Positions 1-7,822 of a stretch of DNA of 64,000 bases are shown one piece after another. How positions within the stretch are numbered: position 1 is the first letter of the stretch; each line of letters starts with the position of its first letter. The notes beneath the pieces were generated by a model, which was given only the letters and a program-made list of their open reading frames with translations, was not told where the DNA came from and made no database searches. Source of the stretch: Mesorhizobium helmanticense (lineage in GTDB: Bacteria > Pseudomonadota > Alphaproteobacteria > Rhizobiales > Rhizobiaceae); the NCBI RefSeq assembly GCF_003034915.1, contig NZ_PZJX01000039.1, forward strand, positions 1-64,000, written 5' to 3'. The position numbers and the translations under genes are program-made.

Positions 1-443
1 ATCGCGGTGATGGTGTCGAACTGCCGGGCGGCATGGGTGTAGAGGACAAGGTCGATGCCGGGGTCGAGCCCGCACTCGGTCATGATCGAGACGCCGGCCT
101 GCTCGGCGGCAGGAGCGAGGTCGGCGATCGCCTTGCCGTAATTGGTGGTGACCAGCGGCGTGCGCGTCCCGATCGCCGCTTGCACGGCATCGCGCATCAG
201 CGGCTGCGGCAACAGGTCGATGACGGCGTCGACATCAGCCAGCACATTGGCCAGGGCCGGGCCGATCGCGCCTTCGGGCACGACGAAACGCACGTGGGTG
301 AGATCGGTCAGGCCGCCAAGCCGGGCAGCCCCGTCCGGCGCGGTATCGACGCAGACGACTTCCTCGACGCCGTCGCTGGCGACGAGATCGGCGATCGCCG
401 CCCGGCCTTGCAGGCCGAGGCCGCCGAGAACCGCGATCTTCAT
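1..443 (-). CDS. Saccharopine dehydrogenase-like NAD(P)-dependent oxidoreductase (partial, 3' end outside window)
   Basis: The reading frame from the ATG at 443 begins with MKIAVLGGLGLQGRAA, a GxGxxG Rossmann motif of the saccharopine dehydrogenase/homospermidine synthase type. It is followed by segments typical of the family: a DLLPQPL stretch and GLDPGIDLVLYTHAA, where the GxDPG motif is characteristic. About 147 residues are visible and the catalytic C-terminal domain lies beyond base 1. The start codon overlaps the stop of the Lrp-type regulator gene as ATGA, so the two are translationally coupled and the regulator probably controls this enzyme. Substrate is not defined; an amino acid-like imine or keto acid reduction is inferred from the family and from the amino acid-sensing type of regulator. 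Confidence 0.75.
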   Translation of the reverse strand, partial: MKIAVLGGLGLQGRAAIADLVASDGVEEVVCVDTAPDGAARLGGLTDLTHVRFVVPEGAIGPALANVLADVDAVIDLLPQPLMRDAVQAAIGTRTPLVTTNYGKAIADLAPAAEQAGVSIMTECGLDPGIDLVLYTHAARQFDTITA

Positions 444-946
444 GCCTGCTCCTTGCGCGCAACGTCTTCCGACCAGCAGCCTTCCGGCAGGCTCACCCAT
501 TTGTTGCAGGAGGCCATGACGACGAAAGTCTCACTGCGCACGACTTCGCCCGGTTCGCCGGCGCCGGGGATCAGCTCGCTGGTGACGCGGTAGAGATCGG
601 CGACATCGCCGGCCACGGTCACATCGACGATGATGTCGAAGCGTCCGGTGACCACGGCGGCCGAATTGACAAAGGGCAGTTCGGAAATGCGCTGCGCCAG
701 CTCGCGAGCACGGCCGCGCCCCTGGGCATTGATGCCGACGATGGCCGAGATCAGCTCGGGGCGCTCGGTCAGGTTAAGCAGCCCGACGATCTTGAGCAGG
801 TTGCGGTCGAGCAAATTGCGCAGCCGCGTGCGCACCGTCGGCACCGAGATCGCCATTGTTTCGGCGAGGCGGTTGATGCCGGGCTGAGCATCCTGCGACA
901 GCAGTTTGACCAGTCGCCGGTCGGTGTGATCGAGATGTTCCCGCAA
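440..946 (-). CDS. Lrp/AsnC family transcriptional regulator
   Basis: A 168-residue protein with an N-terminal winged helix-turn-helix (LDHTDRRLVKLLSQDAQ, then a recognition helix around SVPTVRTRLRNLLDR) and a C-terminal RAM ligand-binding domain (VVTGRFDIIVDVTVAGDVAD). Length and order match Lrp/AsnC regulators, which form octamers and usually sense amino acids. The frame is closed by a stop only four codons upstream and contains no early ATG, so the start is most likely the TTG at 946. A 7-bp inverted repeat lies at 968-992, just upstream, where autoregulation would be expected. Its stop codon overlaps the start of the saccharopine dehydrogenase-like gene, making that gene the likely target. 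Confidence 0.85.
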   Translation of the reverse strand: MREHLDHTDRRLVKLLSQDAQPGINRLAETMAISVPTVRTRLRNLLDRNLLKIVGLLNLTERPELISAIVGINAQGRGRARELAQRISELPFVNSAAVVTGRFDIIVDVTVAGDVADLYRVTSELIPGAGEPGEVVRSETFVVMASCNKWVSLPEGCWSEDVARKEQA

Positions 947-967
947 ACGCTCGTACTTTCATAAAAG

Positions 968-992
968 GAAAGAATTTGTAGAGTTTTCTTTC
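968..992 (-). promoter_or_regulatory. Inverted repeat upstream of the Lrp-type gene
   Basis: GAAAGAA (968-974) and TTCTTTC (986-992) form perfect 7-bp arms around an AT-rich 11-base centre, about 22 bases before the TTG start of the regulator. Position and AT content suit an autoregulatory Lrp-type site; binding is inferred. Confidence 0.4.
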
Positions 993-1121
993 TGATATGA
1001 AAACAACCTAGGCGGTATCTTTTGAAATCGCAAGAGCGTTCGGCTGCCTGTTAATAAGGCCGGATGGTGTGAATCCCTGAAGGCGGCGGGCTTTGCAGGT
1101 GGTCGACCGAGGGCATGCCGG

Positions 1122-2045
1122 CTAGCGGGGCTTCCCGATCCCAGGAATGCCGCCGATTCGCTCGGCGAGAAAGTCGACCAGCAGCCGGACCCGGGCGATG
1201 CCCGCGCGCTCGGGGACGATCAGCATGCTCAGCGGTATGGGAGGCGGGGCGTAGTCCGGCAGGACCACTTCCAGCCGGCCGGTCGTCAGGAGATCGTCGA
1301 CCAGCCAGTGATGAGCAGGTGCGATACCGCGGCCGGCGACGAGGGCTTCGCGCGCGGCAAGCCCATGGTCGACCCGAAATCGGCCGCCAAAAGGCACTGT
1401 GTGGCGTTCGCCGTCCGGCCCCTGCAGGGCGAGCGTATCGCTTCCCGCGATGTTCGACATCCGGATGCCTTCATGGCCAGGCAGATCCTGCGGGACAGCC
1501 GGCCGGCCCCGCGCCGCCAGATAGGCCGGCGCCGCCACCAGCAGACGCCGCGACTGGCCGAGCGCCCGCAGCTTTATCGAGCTGTCGCTGAGCGGACCGA
1601 GGCGAAGCGCGATGTCGACGCCCTCCCGTACAAGGTCGATGCGCTCGTCGGTGAGGCTGAGATCGATCCCGATGTCGGGATAGCGATCTTGAAAGGCGAA
1701 GATCAACCGGCTGACGTGCAAGACCCCGAGCGCTGCCGTGCAGGATATCCGGATCGTGCCGGCCGACGCGCCGCGCGTGCCCCGTGCCTCGTCGTTGGCC
1801 TGCTCAACAAGACGCAGGATCTGGATGCAGTCGGCATAGTAATGGCTGCCTTCATCGGTCATCGTGACACGCCTGGTGGTCCTGCTGAGCAAGGGCACGC
1901 CGACGGCTTCCTCGAGCTCCCGCAAATGCCGCGTGACCGTCGACTGCCCAACGCCGAACTCGCGCGCGACGGCCGACAGGCTGCCGCGCTCGGCGACGCG
2001 AACGAAGGTGCGCATGCGCTCGAGTGTGACGTCCGACCTATCCAT
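1122..2045 (-). CDS. LysR family transcriptional regulator
   Basis: The 307-residue protein has a LysR winged helix at its N-terminus (MRTFVRVAERGSLSAVAREF, then QSTVTRHLRELEEAVGVPLL) and a periplasmic-binding-protein-like effector domain from about residue 90. It resembles the CrgA/YhjC-like subgroup that often sits next to an oxidoreductase. It is transcribed divergently from a flavodoxin-fold quinone reductase gene; the 94-bp gap holds two palindromes at 2052-2065 and 2071-2080, the classic layout of a LysR regulator acting on its neighbour. The inducer is not known from sequence; a quinone or electrophile is a guess from the target. Confidence 0.9.
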   Translation of the reverse strand: MDRSDVTLERMRTFVRVAERGSLSAVAREFGVGQSTVTRHLRELEEAVGVPLLSRTTRRVTMTDEGSHYYADCIQILRLVEQANDEARGTRGASAGTIRISCTAALGVLHVSRLIFAFQDRYPDIGIDLSLTDERIDLVREGVDIALRLGPLSDSSIKLRALGQSRRLLVAAPAYLAARGRPAVPQDLPGHEGIRMSNIAGSDTLALQGPDGERHTVPFGGRFRVDHGLAAREALVAGRGIAPAHHWLVDDLLTTGRLEVVLPDYAPPPIPLSMLIVPERAGIARVRLLVDFLAERIGGIPGIGKPR

Positions 2046-2051
2046 TATTCG

Positions 2052-2080
2052 GCATAATCTTATGCATTGTCTACATGTAG
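2052..2080. promoter_or_regulatory. Twin palindromes in the LysR / quinone reductase intergenic region
   Basis: GCATAA-TC-TTATGC (2052-2065) is a perfect 14-bp dyad and CTACATGTAG (2071-2080) is a perfect 10-bp palindrome. Their centres are 17 bp apart between the two divergent start codons. These are probable binding sites for the LysR protein, one autoregulatory and one activating; this assignment is inferred from position. Confidence 0.55.
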
Positions 2081-2139
2081 CGGATCAGACCGGGACTGGC
2101 TAGCTTGAGCGTCTATCTTCCATGATCGGAGCTGACCCC

Positions 2140-2976
2140 ATGAACGTCCTGCTTGTTTTCGCTCATCCTGAACCGCGGTCGCTCAACGGCGCCCTGCGTG
2201 ACGTCGCCATCAGGGAACTCGAGGCCCAGGGCCATGAGGTGCGGGTGTCGGACCTTTACGCCGACGGCTGGAAATCCGAGGTGGACCGTGCCGACTTTCC
2301 GTCGTGGGCCGCCGAAGCACGCTTCCTGCCGGCCGGGGCCTCCAAAAAAGCTTTTGCGACCAACACACTGACCGACGACGTCAAAGCGGAAATCGACAAG
2401 CTGATGTGGGCCGACACGCTGATCCTCCAGTTCCCGCTCTGGTGGTACACCATGCCGGCGATCCTCAAGGGCTGGGTCGATCGGGTGTATGCCTACGGCT
2501 TCGCCTATGGCGTCGGCGAGCACAGCGACAAGCGGTGGGGCGACCGCTTTGGGGAAGGGACCCTCGCTGGCAAGCGCGCGATGCTGATCGTGACCACCGG
2601 CGGCTGGGAGGAGCATTACTCGGCCCGCGGCGTCAACGGCCCGATCGATGACCTGCTGTTCCCGATCAATCACGGGATCCTCTATTATCCGGGCTACGAC
2701 GTGCTGCCGCCGTTCGTGGTCTACAGAGTGGACCGTTTCGATGAGGCCGATTTCGAGCCTGTCGCGGAGCGGCTGCGCGAACGGATGCGGACGCTCGAGA
2801 CGATCCAGCCCATTCCCTATCGGCAGCAGAATGGCGGGGACTACCACATCCCGAGCATGCAGCTCCGCCCCGAACTGGGCGACCCGGGCGCCACGGGCTT
2901 CGCCCTCCATCAGGACGGCGCCGGCGCAACCGTCAGGTCGGAGACATCGCGTTCGACCTTGCGGGACGTGGCCTGA
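2140..2976 (+). CDS. NAD(P)H-dependent quinone oxidoreductase, flavodoxin fold
   Basis: The protein starts MNVLLVFAHPEPRSLNGAL, the FMN/FAD-binding flavodoxin-like opening of the NQO1/MdaB/KefF family. It continues with LILQFPLWWYTMPAILKGW, the conserved FPLWWY(S/T)xPA motif contacting flavin and the partner subunit, and a glycine-rich TTGG segment. At about 278 residues it has the size of the larger NQO-type members. An in-frame ATG at 2122 exists, but 2140 has GGAG at suitable distance and gives the canonical N-terminus. These enzymes carry out two-electron reduction of quinones in the cytoplasm. Control by the divergent LysR gene is likely. Confidence 0.88.
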   Translation: MNVLLVFAHPEPRSLNGALRDVAIRELEAQGHEVRVSDLYADGWKSEVDRADFPSWAAEARFLPAGASKKAFATNTLTDDVKAEIDKLMWADTLILQFPLWWYTMPAILKGWVDRVYAYGFAYGVGEHSDKRWGDRFGEGTLAGKRAMLIVTTGGWEEHYSARGVNGPIDDLLFPINHGILYYPGYDVLPPFVVYRVDRFDEADFEPVAERLRERMRTLETIQPIPYRQQNGGDYHIPSMQLRPELGDPGATGFALHQDGAGATVRSETSRSTLRDVA

Positions 2977-3030
2977 CGCAGACCTCGAAGAGATCGTGGT
3001 CAGGCAAGGAGCCTGGAACCTATGGGATGA

Positions 3031-3756
3031 TCAGCGGCCGGCCCGGAGGATCGCCGCCGCCGCGGACGTCAGCGCGGCATTGCCGGACGCCATCGTTCCG
3101 TCGGGAAGCGCCTTCCCGTCCTCCAGTCCGACACGCGTCGACCAGTTGCGCCCCGCTGCCCGCTCCACGAAAGGCCACATGGTGGCGTTCTCGCCATGCA
3201 GTAGGATGCTGCGGCGGATGCCGGCGTGCTCCAGCACCGTTTCGATGCCATCCGAAACAGTGAAAGCCTCGTCCAGCGTCTGCTCGGAAATCTCGATCAG
3301 AATGCGCAGCACCCGTCCGCCATGGTCGAGGCTGACAAGGCGCTCCGCGTCGGCGATCGAGGCAAGCCCGGCCTCGATGCCGATGCCGCGTTGACGCAAG
3401 CTCTCCATCACCAGCGGCGCCGCCGTCTCGCTGAGATTGACCGAGGCATAGTCCGGCAATTCGTGCCAACTGGCGATGGCCACAAGCGTGCGCTCATCGT
3501 CATTCTCGATCCAGGCGCCGGTGGAGACGCCGATAAGTGTTCCCGGGCAGGCGCGGCGGAGCGCGAGCACGGTTGCGTCCATTGCCGCTGGCGCCAGGCT
3601 TTCGTGGCCGTCCGGTCCGCGCGCATGGACATGCAGCTCGGCTGCCCCAGCGGCGACGCAGGCCGCGCCGTCGCGCGCCATGGCGTCGGGATCAAGCGGC
3701 AACCGCGGATGGAAATCGGCGCTGCGCGCGCCATTGATGCAGGCTTGAACGATCAT
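3031..3756 (-). CDS. Beta-keto acid cleavage enzyme family protein (BKACE, DUF849)
   Basis: The frame begins MIVQACINGARSADFHPRLP and contains AAELHVHARGPDGHESL, the HxHxR/D segment that binds the catalytic zinc in BKACE enzymes, plus later family segments (GVSTGAW, ASVNLSE, GIGIEAGL, LLHGEN). BKACEs condense a beta-keto acid with acetyl-CoA to give a CoA ester and acetoacetate; 3-keto-5-aminohexanoate cleavage enzyme is the founding member. At 241 residues it is shorter than the usual 270-310, mostly in the central part, so it belongs to a short subgroup. It converges on the quinone reductase gene with a 54-bp gap. Substrate is not evident from neighbours. Confidence 0.85.
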   Translation of the reverse strand: MIVQACINGARSADFHPRLPLDPDAMARDGAACVAAGAAELHVHARGPDGHESLAPAAMDATVLALRRACPGTLIGVSTGAWIENDDERTLVAIASWHELPDYASVNLSETAAPLVMESLRQRGIGIEAGLASIADAERLVSLDHGGRVLRILIEISEQTLDEAFTVSDGIETVLEHAGIRRSILLHGENATMWPFVERAAGRNWSTRVGLEDGKALPDGTMASGNAALTSAAAAILRAGR

Positions 3757-3913
3757 GGGCAGGGCGGTCCGGTTGCAGTTGGGGCCAGACTAACGCAGGG
3801 ACGGGACGACTGAAATTGGTCGCGCAATCATCCTGACAAATGGGCGGCCAAGCCTGAACCCATGTAACAGATTTGCCGCTATGGCGACGGCGCGCCTCGC
3901 ATCAGTCTCGTTT

Positions 3914-4576
3914 TCATTCGATCAGAAGCAGACCGCGCTTTTGGTCTCCATCGCTATCGATTGTGTCCATGGCCGAGAACAGGCGTTCGCGCTCGATCAA
4001 CCATGGTTTGTAGTGTTCGTTGACATCGAGGACGAAAACCATGTCCTGCGCCTCCAGATACCCGCCGATCGGCGAAAAATGGCCAACGCCGGCGCCGAAG
4101 ATCTTCTCGCGGGTAAAGTTGATGATGTAGCGGCGGCCGGGATCATTGGCGCGCTTCATGTGTTCGCGAAATTCCTCTGACGTCAGATTCCGAAGCACGG
4201 AGACTTTCCGCCCGGTTTTCGTTCGAGCGACCTCGGCGACCTCGTCGAGCGTGAGACCGATGATGCAGAAGCCGGTCCAGCACTTTCCCGTCCCTTCGAG
4301 GACGTCCGCTTCTGTTGTTTCCTCTTCGCCGATCGAGCGGAATGTATTGGCGACGCTGGCCGGACCGCACCGTGATCCGTTCGATTGCCATTTGACGTCG
4401 GCATTGAAGGTGGCGGCCACGGGCAGCCTCCAGGCGGTGTCGATCAATTCAGGGGTACGGGTCACGGATGACTGGATTGCCTCTGGCGAGACGGCCGCCT
4501 GACCAGCAATCAGGAATGCGGCGCCGCAGAGCAAGGCAACGCCGGCAATCGCAGCGAAAGCAAGACCGCGCTTCAT
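3914..4576 (-). CDS. Phytochelatin synthase-like cysteine protease, exported or membrane-anchored
   Basis: The 220-residue product starts at the ATG at 4576, which has a GAGG ribosome site eight bases upstream; a longer frame to 4612 lacks this. Residues 1-28 form a hydrophobic signal or anchor segment. The papain-like phytochelatin synthase core follows, with Cys70 in SRCGPASVAN, His166 in GVGHFSPIGGY and Asp184 in VLDVN as the catalytic triad. Short bacterial homologues of this type hydrolyse glutathione to gamma-glutamylcysteine, and some make short phytochelatins. Export would put it in the periplasm. It lies beside a secreted di-heme peroxidase gene, about 140 bp away. Metal or glutathione metabolism is inferred from the family. 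Confidence 0.85.
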   Translation of the reverse strand: MKRGLAFAAIAGVALLCGAAFLIAGQAAVSPEAIQSSVTRTPELIDTAWRLPVAATFNADVKWQSNGSRCGPASVANTFRSIGEEETTEADVLEGTGKCWTGFCIIGLTLDEVAEVARTKTGRKVSVLRNLTSEEFREHMKRANDPGRRYIINFTREKIFGAGVGHFSPIGGYLEAQDMVFVLDVNEHYKPWLIERERLFSAMDTIDSDGDQKRGLLLIE

Positions 4577-4715
4577 GGGGCAGAACCTCGAAGCAGTGTC
4601 GCAACACGACAATGCAGAAACGTTGGCACAGCGTCAATCAGCGCTGCAGCAGGCGCGAGAGGACAGCCATCGATGTCCGACGCGGTTCTGTCCGCATCTG
4701 CCACCGCTCAAGACC

Positions 4716-5987
4716 TTAGTGCGTCGCTTGATCTTGCTGGTCGGCGTCGGTGAGCGTCCCGAGGAAGGCGACGATGTCGTCGATCTCGGGGTCGGTCAAC
4801 GCCGGTTTGTCGCCGGGCTTTTTGCCGAAGGGCGGGTCCTGGTTGAGATTGGCCCAGTAAGCCTTTGGCAAATCGTCATTTTGTCGAATCGTGCCGTCGG
4901 CGTTCCTCGGGTACCAGCGGCCGGGATCGCTGTCGCGGCTGGCGTAAAAGGCGACCGCGTCGCGCAGCGAATGGAAATAGCCATTGTGGAAGAAGCTCTT
5001 CTTCAGCGCCACGTTGCGCAGCGTCGGGGTGCGGAACAGGCCGCAATATTCGCTCCGGCCCTTGAGGTCGCTCCTCTGCGGGCCACACAGGCCGAGATCG
5101 AAATAATTCGGATCGGCATTGGCGGGAATAGCCGGGTTGCGCGGCACGCCAAGGCCAAGGAAACCAAAATCGGTGAATTGCGGCGGCTCGCCGTCATTGG
5201 CGGGCTCGCTGAGGTGGCAGCTCGCGCAATTGCCCTTCAGCGGATCCTCGAACAGCTGGCGTCCGTGCAATTCGCTCGCGGTCAGCGTCGCCTTGCCGGC
5301 GAGGAAGGCGTCGTAGCGGCTGGAATAGGGATAGAAGTCGGGCGCGCTCTGCTCGAAGGTGCCGAGCGCCTCGACGGTGGCTTCGAAAGCCTGGTCCGGG
5401 TGGTCGAACACGGCGTCGCCGAAGACCGCCTTGAACTCGTCGGCATAGGCCGCCCTGGCGAGCGCCGCGACAACCTCGCCGACATCCTTGTTGGCCATCT
5501 CGAAAGGCGAAAGTAGCGGGATGCGCGCCTGGTCCTGTCCATGATCGGCGCGGCCGTCCCAGGTCAGCCCTCCGGTCGGCCCGTTGTCGACGCTCTCGTC
5601 GCCTTCGTCGTCGGAATCGTGGAAATGCTCGGTGAAGGCCGGGACGGCCTGGAGGTAGCGCAACGAAGGCACGGCGCGCAGCCCGGGCTGGTCCATGTGC
5701 GGGCCACCCATCTCGACCGGCCCGGCCGAGGCGGGGCCGAAGGCACGGTGCGGATCATGGCAGGAAGAACAGGCCTGCAGGCCGGAAGCCGACAGCGCCG
5801 GATCGAAGAACATCTTGCGGCCAAGCCCGCTCAGCGCTGCCGCCCTGGCGTAGGCTTGCGGGCGCGACATTGGTCCGGGATGGACGCCCTCCGCACCGGC
5901 AAGGACCGCGTTCGAGGGCGCGGCGAGGCCCAGCATCGATGCCGCGGCGATCGCGATCACCTGGCCTTTCCGTCGTCTCGCTATCAT
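4716..5987 (-). CDS. Di-heme cytochrome c peroxidase / MauG family protein
   Basis: Starting at the ATG at 5987, the product is 423 residues with a Sec-type signal peptide (MIARRRKGQVIAIAAA, then a small-residue region near 25-30). A longer frame would need a TTG at 6032 and bury the signal. Two c-type heme motifs, CSSCH near residue 73 and CASCH near 254, and the segments GLTWDGRADH and LRTPTLRNVAL-type sequence (FRTPTLRNVALKK) place it in the bacterial di-heme peroxidase/MauG family. It should act in the periplasm on hydrogen peroxide or as a protein-modifying di-heme oxidase. The gene is divergent from a secreted phosphoesterase gene with a 217-bp gap. Confidence 0.88.
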   Translation of the reverse strand: MIARRRKGQVIAIAAASMLGLAAPSNAVLAGAEGVHPGPMSRPQAYARAAALSGLGRKMFFDPALSASGLQACSSCHDPHRAFGPASAGPVEMGGPHMDQPGLRAVPSLRYLQAVPAFTEHFHDSDDEGDESVDNGPTGGLTWDGRADHGQDQARIPLLSPFEMANKDVGEVVAALARAAYADEFKAVFGDAVFDHPDQAFEATVEALGTFEQSAPDFYPYSSRYDAFLAGKATLTASELHGRQLFEDPLKGNCASCHLSEPANDGEPPQFTDFGFLGLGVPRNPAIPANADPNYFDLGLCGPQRSDLKGRSEYCGLFRTPTLRNVALKKSFFHNGYFHSLRDAVAFYASRDSDPGRWYPRNADGTIRQNDDLPKAYWANLNQDPPFGKKPGDKPALTDPEIDDIVAFLGTLTDADQQDQATH

Positions 5988-6204
5988 AGGCTTCAGTCCG
6001 GTTTCCGCTTCGGAAATAAGTAGCCGGTGCAACGGATTGATGACCGGTTCGCTCGCTCACGCAACCGTGTTCGCAAGCGTGGAAAATGTCACAAAGGTGA
6101 CAAGGCGTCGGCACTAGTCTGCCATGCCACGCGGAAGCTTCGCCTTGTCGTGGCCAACGCACCGCTCCTCCAGCCACTGTTCCCAGCCACGAGGTTTTTC
6201 TACT

Positions 6205-7743
6205 ATGACGAGGCTCAAGCTCCTCAATTCGCTTTATCTGGCCGGCCCGGCCCTGGCTTCATTCGCCACGGCGGCAGGTGCCGCGCCCGCCGGCTACGAC
6301 AAGATCGACACCGTCGTCGTCATCTATGCCGAGAACCGCAGCTTCGATAATCTCTATGGCCGCTTTCCCGGCGCCAACGGCCTGTCGAATGTAACTGTGG
6401 ATCAGGCGCGCCAGCTCGACCGCGACGGCAAGCCGCTTGCGGAACTGCCACCGGCCTGGGGCGGCCTGACCGCCAAGGGCGTGACGCCGCCGGTTACCGA
6501 GGCGCAATCGGCGCACCTGGCCAATGCCAGCTTTTCTATCGACGATCCCAACGGCTTCAACGAAAAGACCTCCGTCGTCACCCGCGACCTCTGGCACCGC
6601 TTCTACGAGGAGCAGATGCAGATCGATGGCGGCCGCAACGACAAGTTCGCTGCCTGGGCCGATTCCGGCGGCCTTGTCATGGGCCACTATGACGGCTCGG
6701 TGCTGCCGATGTGGGCTGTGGCGAAAAAGTATGTGCTGGCCGACAACTTCTTCCAGGGCGCCTTTGGCGGTTCCTTCCTCAACCATTTCCAGCTGGCCTG
6801 CGCCTGCGCGCCGGTCTATCCGAATGCCGACAAGAGCCCGATCAAGGACCAGATCGCCGTTGTCGAGCCCGATGGCGTGACGCTGAAGGTTGCCGACAAC
6901 TCGCCGCCCTCGGCGCTCGGCGGTGTGCCGAAATTCGTCAATGACGGCGCCATCACGCCAGACTTCTATGCGGTCAACACCATGCAGCCGCCCTATCAGC
7001 CGAGCAACAACAAGCCGGCCGAAGGCGGCGATCCGGCCTTGGCCGACCCGGCGGCGGCAACCACGCTGCCGCCGCAGCATGACATCACCATCGGCGACCT
7101 CTTGTCGCTGAAGGGCATCGGCTGGGCCTGGTATGCCGGCGCCTGGCAAGCCACGCTCGACGGCAAGAACGCGACACCGGTGCCGAATTTCCAGTTCCAC
7201 CACCAGCCCTACAATTATTTCGCCGCCTATGCGCCGGGCACCGCGGCCCGCGCCGAACATCTCAGGGACGGCGGCATGAACGGCGAGGCCTTCATCAAGG
7301 CTATCGACGACGGCAAACTGCCGGCGGTGAGCTTCTACAAGCCGCAAGGCAATCTCAACGAGCATGGCGGCTATGCCGACGTCGCGAGCGGCGACCAGCA
7401 TCTGGCCGACATCGTCTCGCATCTGGAGAAGAGCCCGCAATGGAGCCATATGCTGGTGGTCGTCACCTATGACGAGAATGGCGGCTTCTGGGATCATGTC
7501 GCGCCGCCGAAGGCCGACCGCTGGGGACCGGGCAACCGCATCCCCACCTTCATCATCTCGCCCTATGCCAAGGCGGGAACCGTCGACCACACGCAGTACG
7601 ACACGACCTCAATCCTGCGCTTCATTACCGCGCGCTACGACCTGCCGGTGCTCCCCGGCATCGTCGCCCGCGACAAGGCGCTGCGCAACAATGATCAGCC
7701 GCCGATGGGCGATCTGACCGCCGCACTCGACCTTAGCCGCTGA
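6205..7743 (+). CDS. Secreted phosphoesterase, acid phosphatase / phospholipase C family (AcpA-like)
   Basis: The 512-residue protein begins at the ATG at 6205 with GAGG ten bases upstream and a signal peptide of about 27 residues ending near AAGA-AP. The mature part opens with VVVIYAENRSFDNLYG, the metal-binding ENRSFD motif of the phosphoesterase family that covers AcpA acid phosphatases and non-haemolytic phospholipases C. The C-terminal YDENGGFWDHVAPP and GPGNRIPTFIISPYAK motifs complete the alkaline-phosphatase-superfamily active site. It likely releases phosphate in the periplasm. It is divergent from the di-heme peroxidase gene, and a rho-independent terminator follows directly at 7761-7786. 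Confidence 0.9.
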   Translation: MTRLKLLNSLYLAGPALASFATAAGAAPAGYDKIDTVVVIYAENRSFDNLYGRFPGANGLSNVTVDQARQLDRDGKPLAELPPAWGGLTAKGVTPPVTEAQSAHLANASFSIDDPNGFNEKTSVVTRDLWHRFYEEQMQIDGGRNDKFAAWADSGGLVMGHYDGSVLPMWAVAKKYVLADNFFQGAFGGSFLNHFQLACACAPVYPNADKSPIKDQIAVVEPDGVTLKVADNSPPSALGGVPKFVNDGAITPDFYAVNTMQPPYQPSNNKPAEGGDPALADPAAATTLPPQHDITIGDLLSLKGIGWAWYAGAWQATLDGKNATPVPNFQFHHQPYNYFAAYAPGTAARAEHLRDGGMNGEAFIKAIDDGKLPAVSFYKPQGNLNEHGGYADVASGDQHLADIVSHLEKSPQWSHMLVVVTYDENGGFWDHVAPPKADRWGPGNRIPTFIISPYAKAGTVDHTQYDTTSILRFITARYDLPVLPGIVARDKALRNNDQPPMGDLTAALDLSR

Positions 7744-7760
7744 GACCGGCCAGCAATCGA

Positions 7761-7786
7761 AGGCCCGCCGACGAGCGGGCCTTTTT
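7761..7786 (+). terminator. Rho-independent terminator after the phosphoesterase gene
   Basis: AGGCCCGC (7761-7768) pairs with GCGGGCCT (7775-7782) around a six-base loop, followed by a run of T to 7786. It lies 18 bases after the stop codon and also separates this gene from the convergent dctD. Confidence 0.9.
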
Positions 7787-7822
7787 CGAACGGGCAGGGG
7801 CGGCGCCGAGCGATCGGTACTG

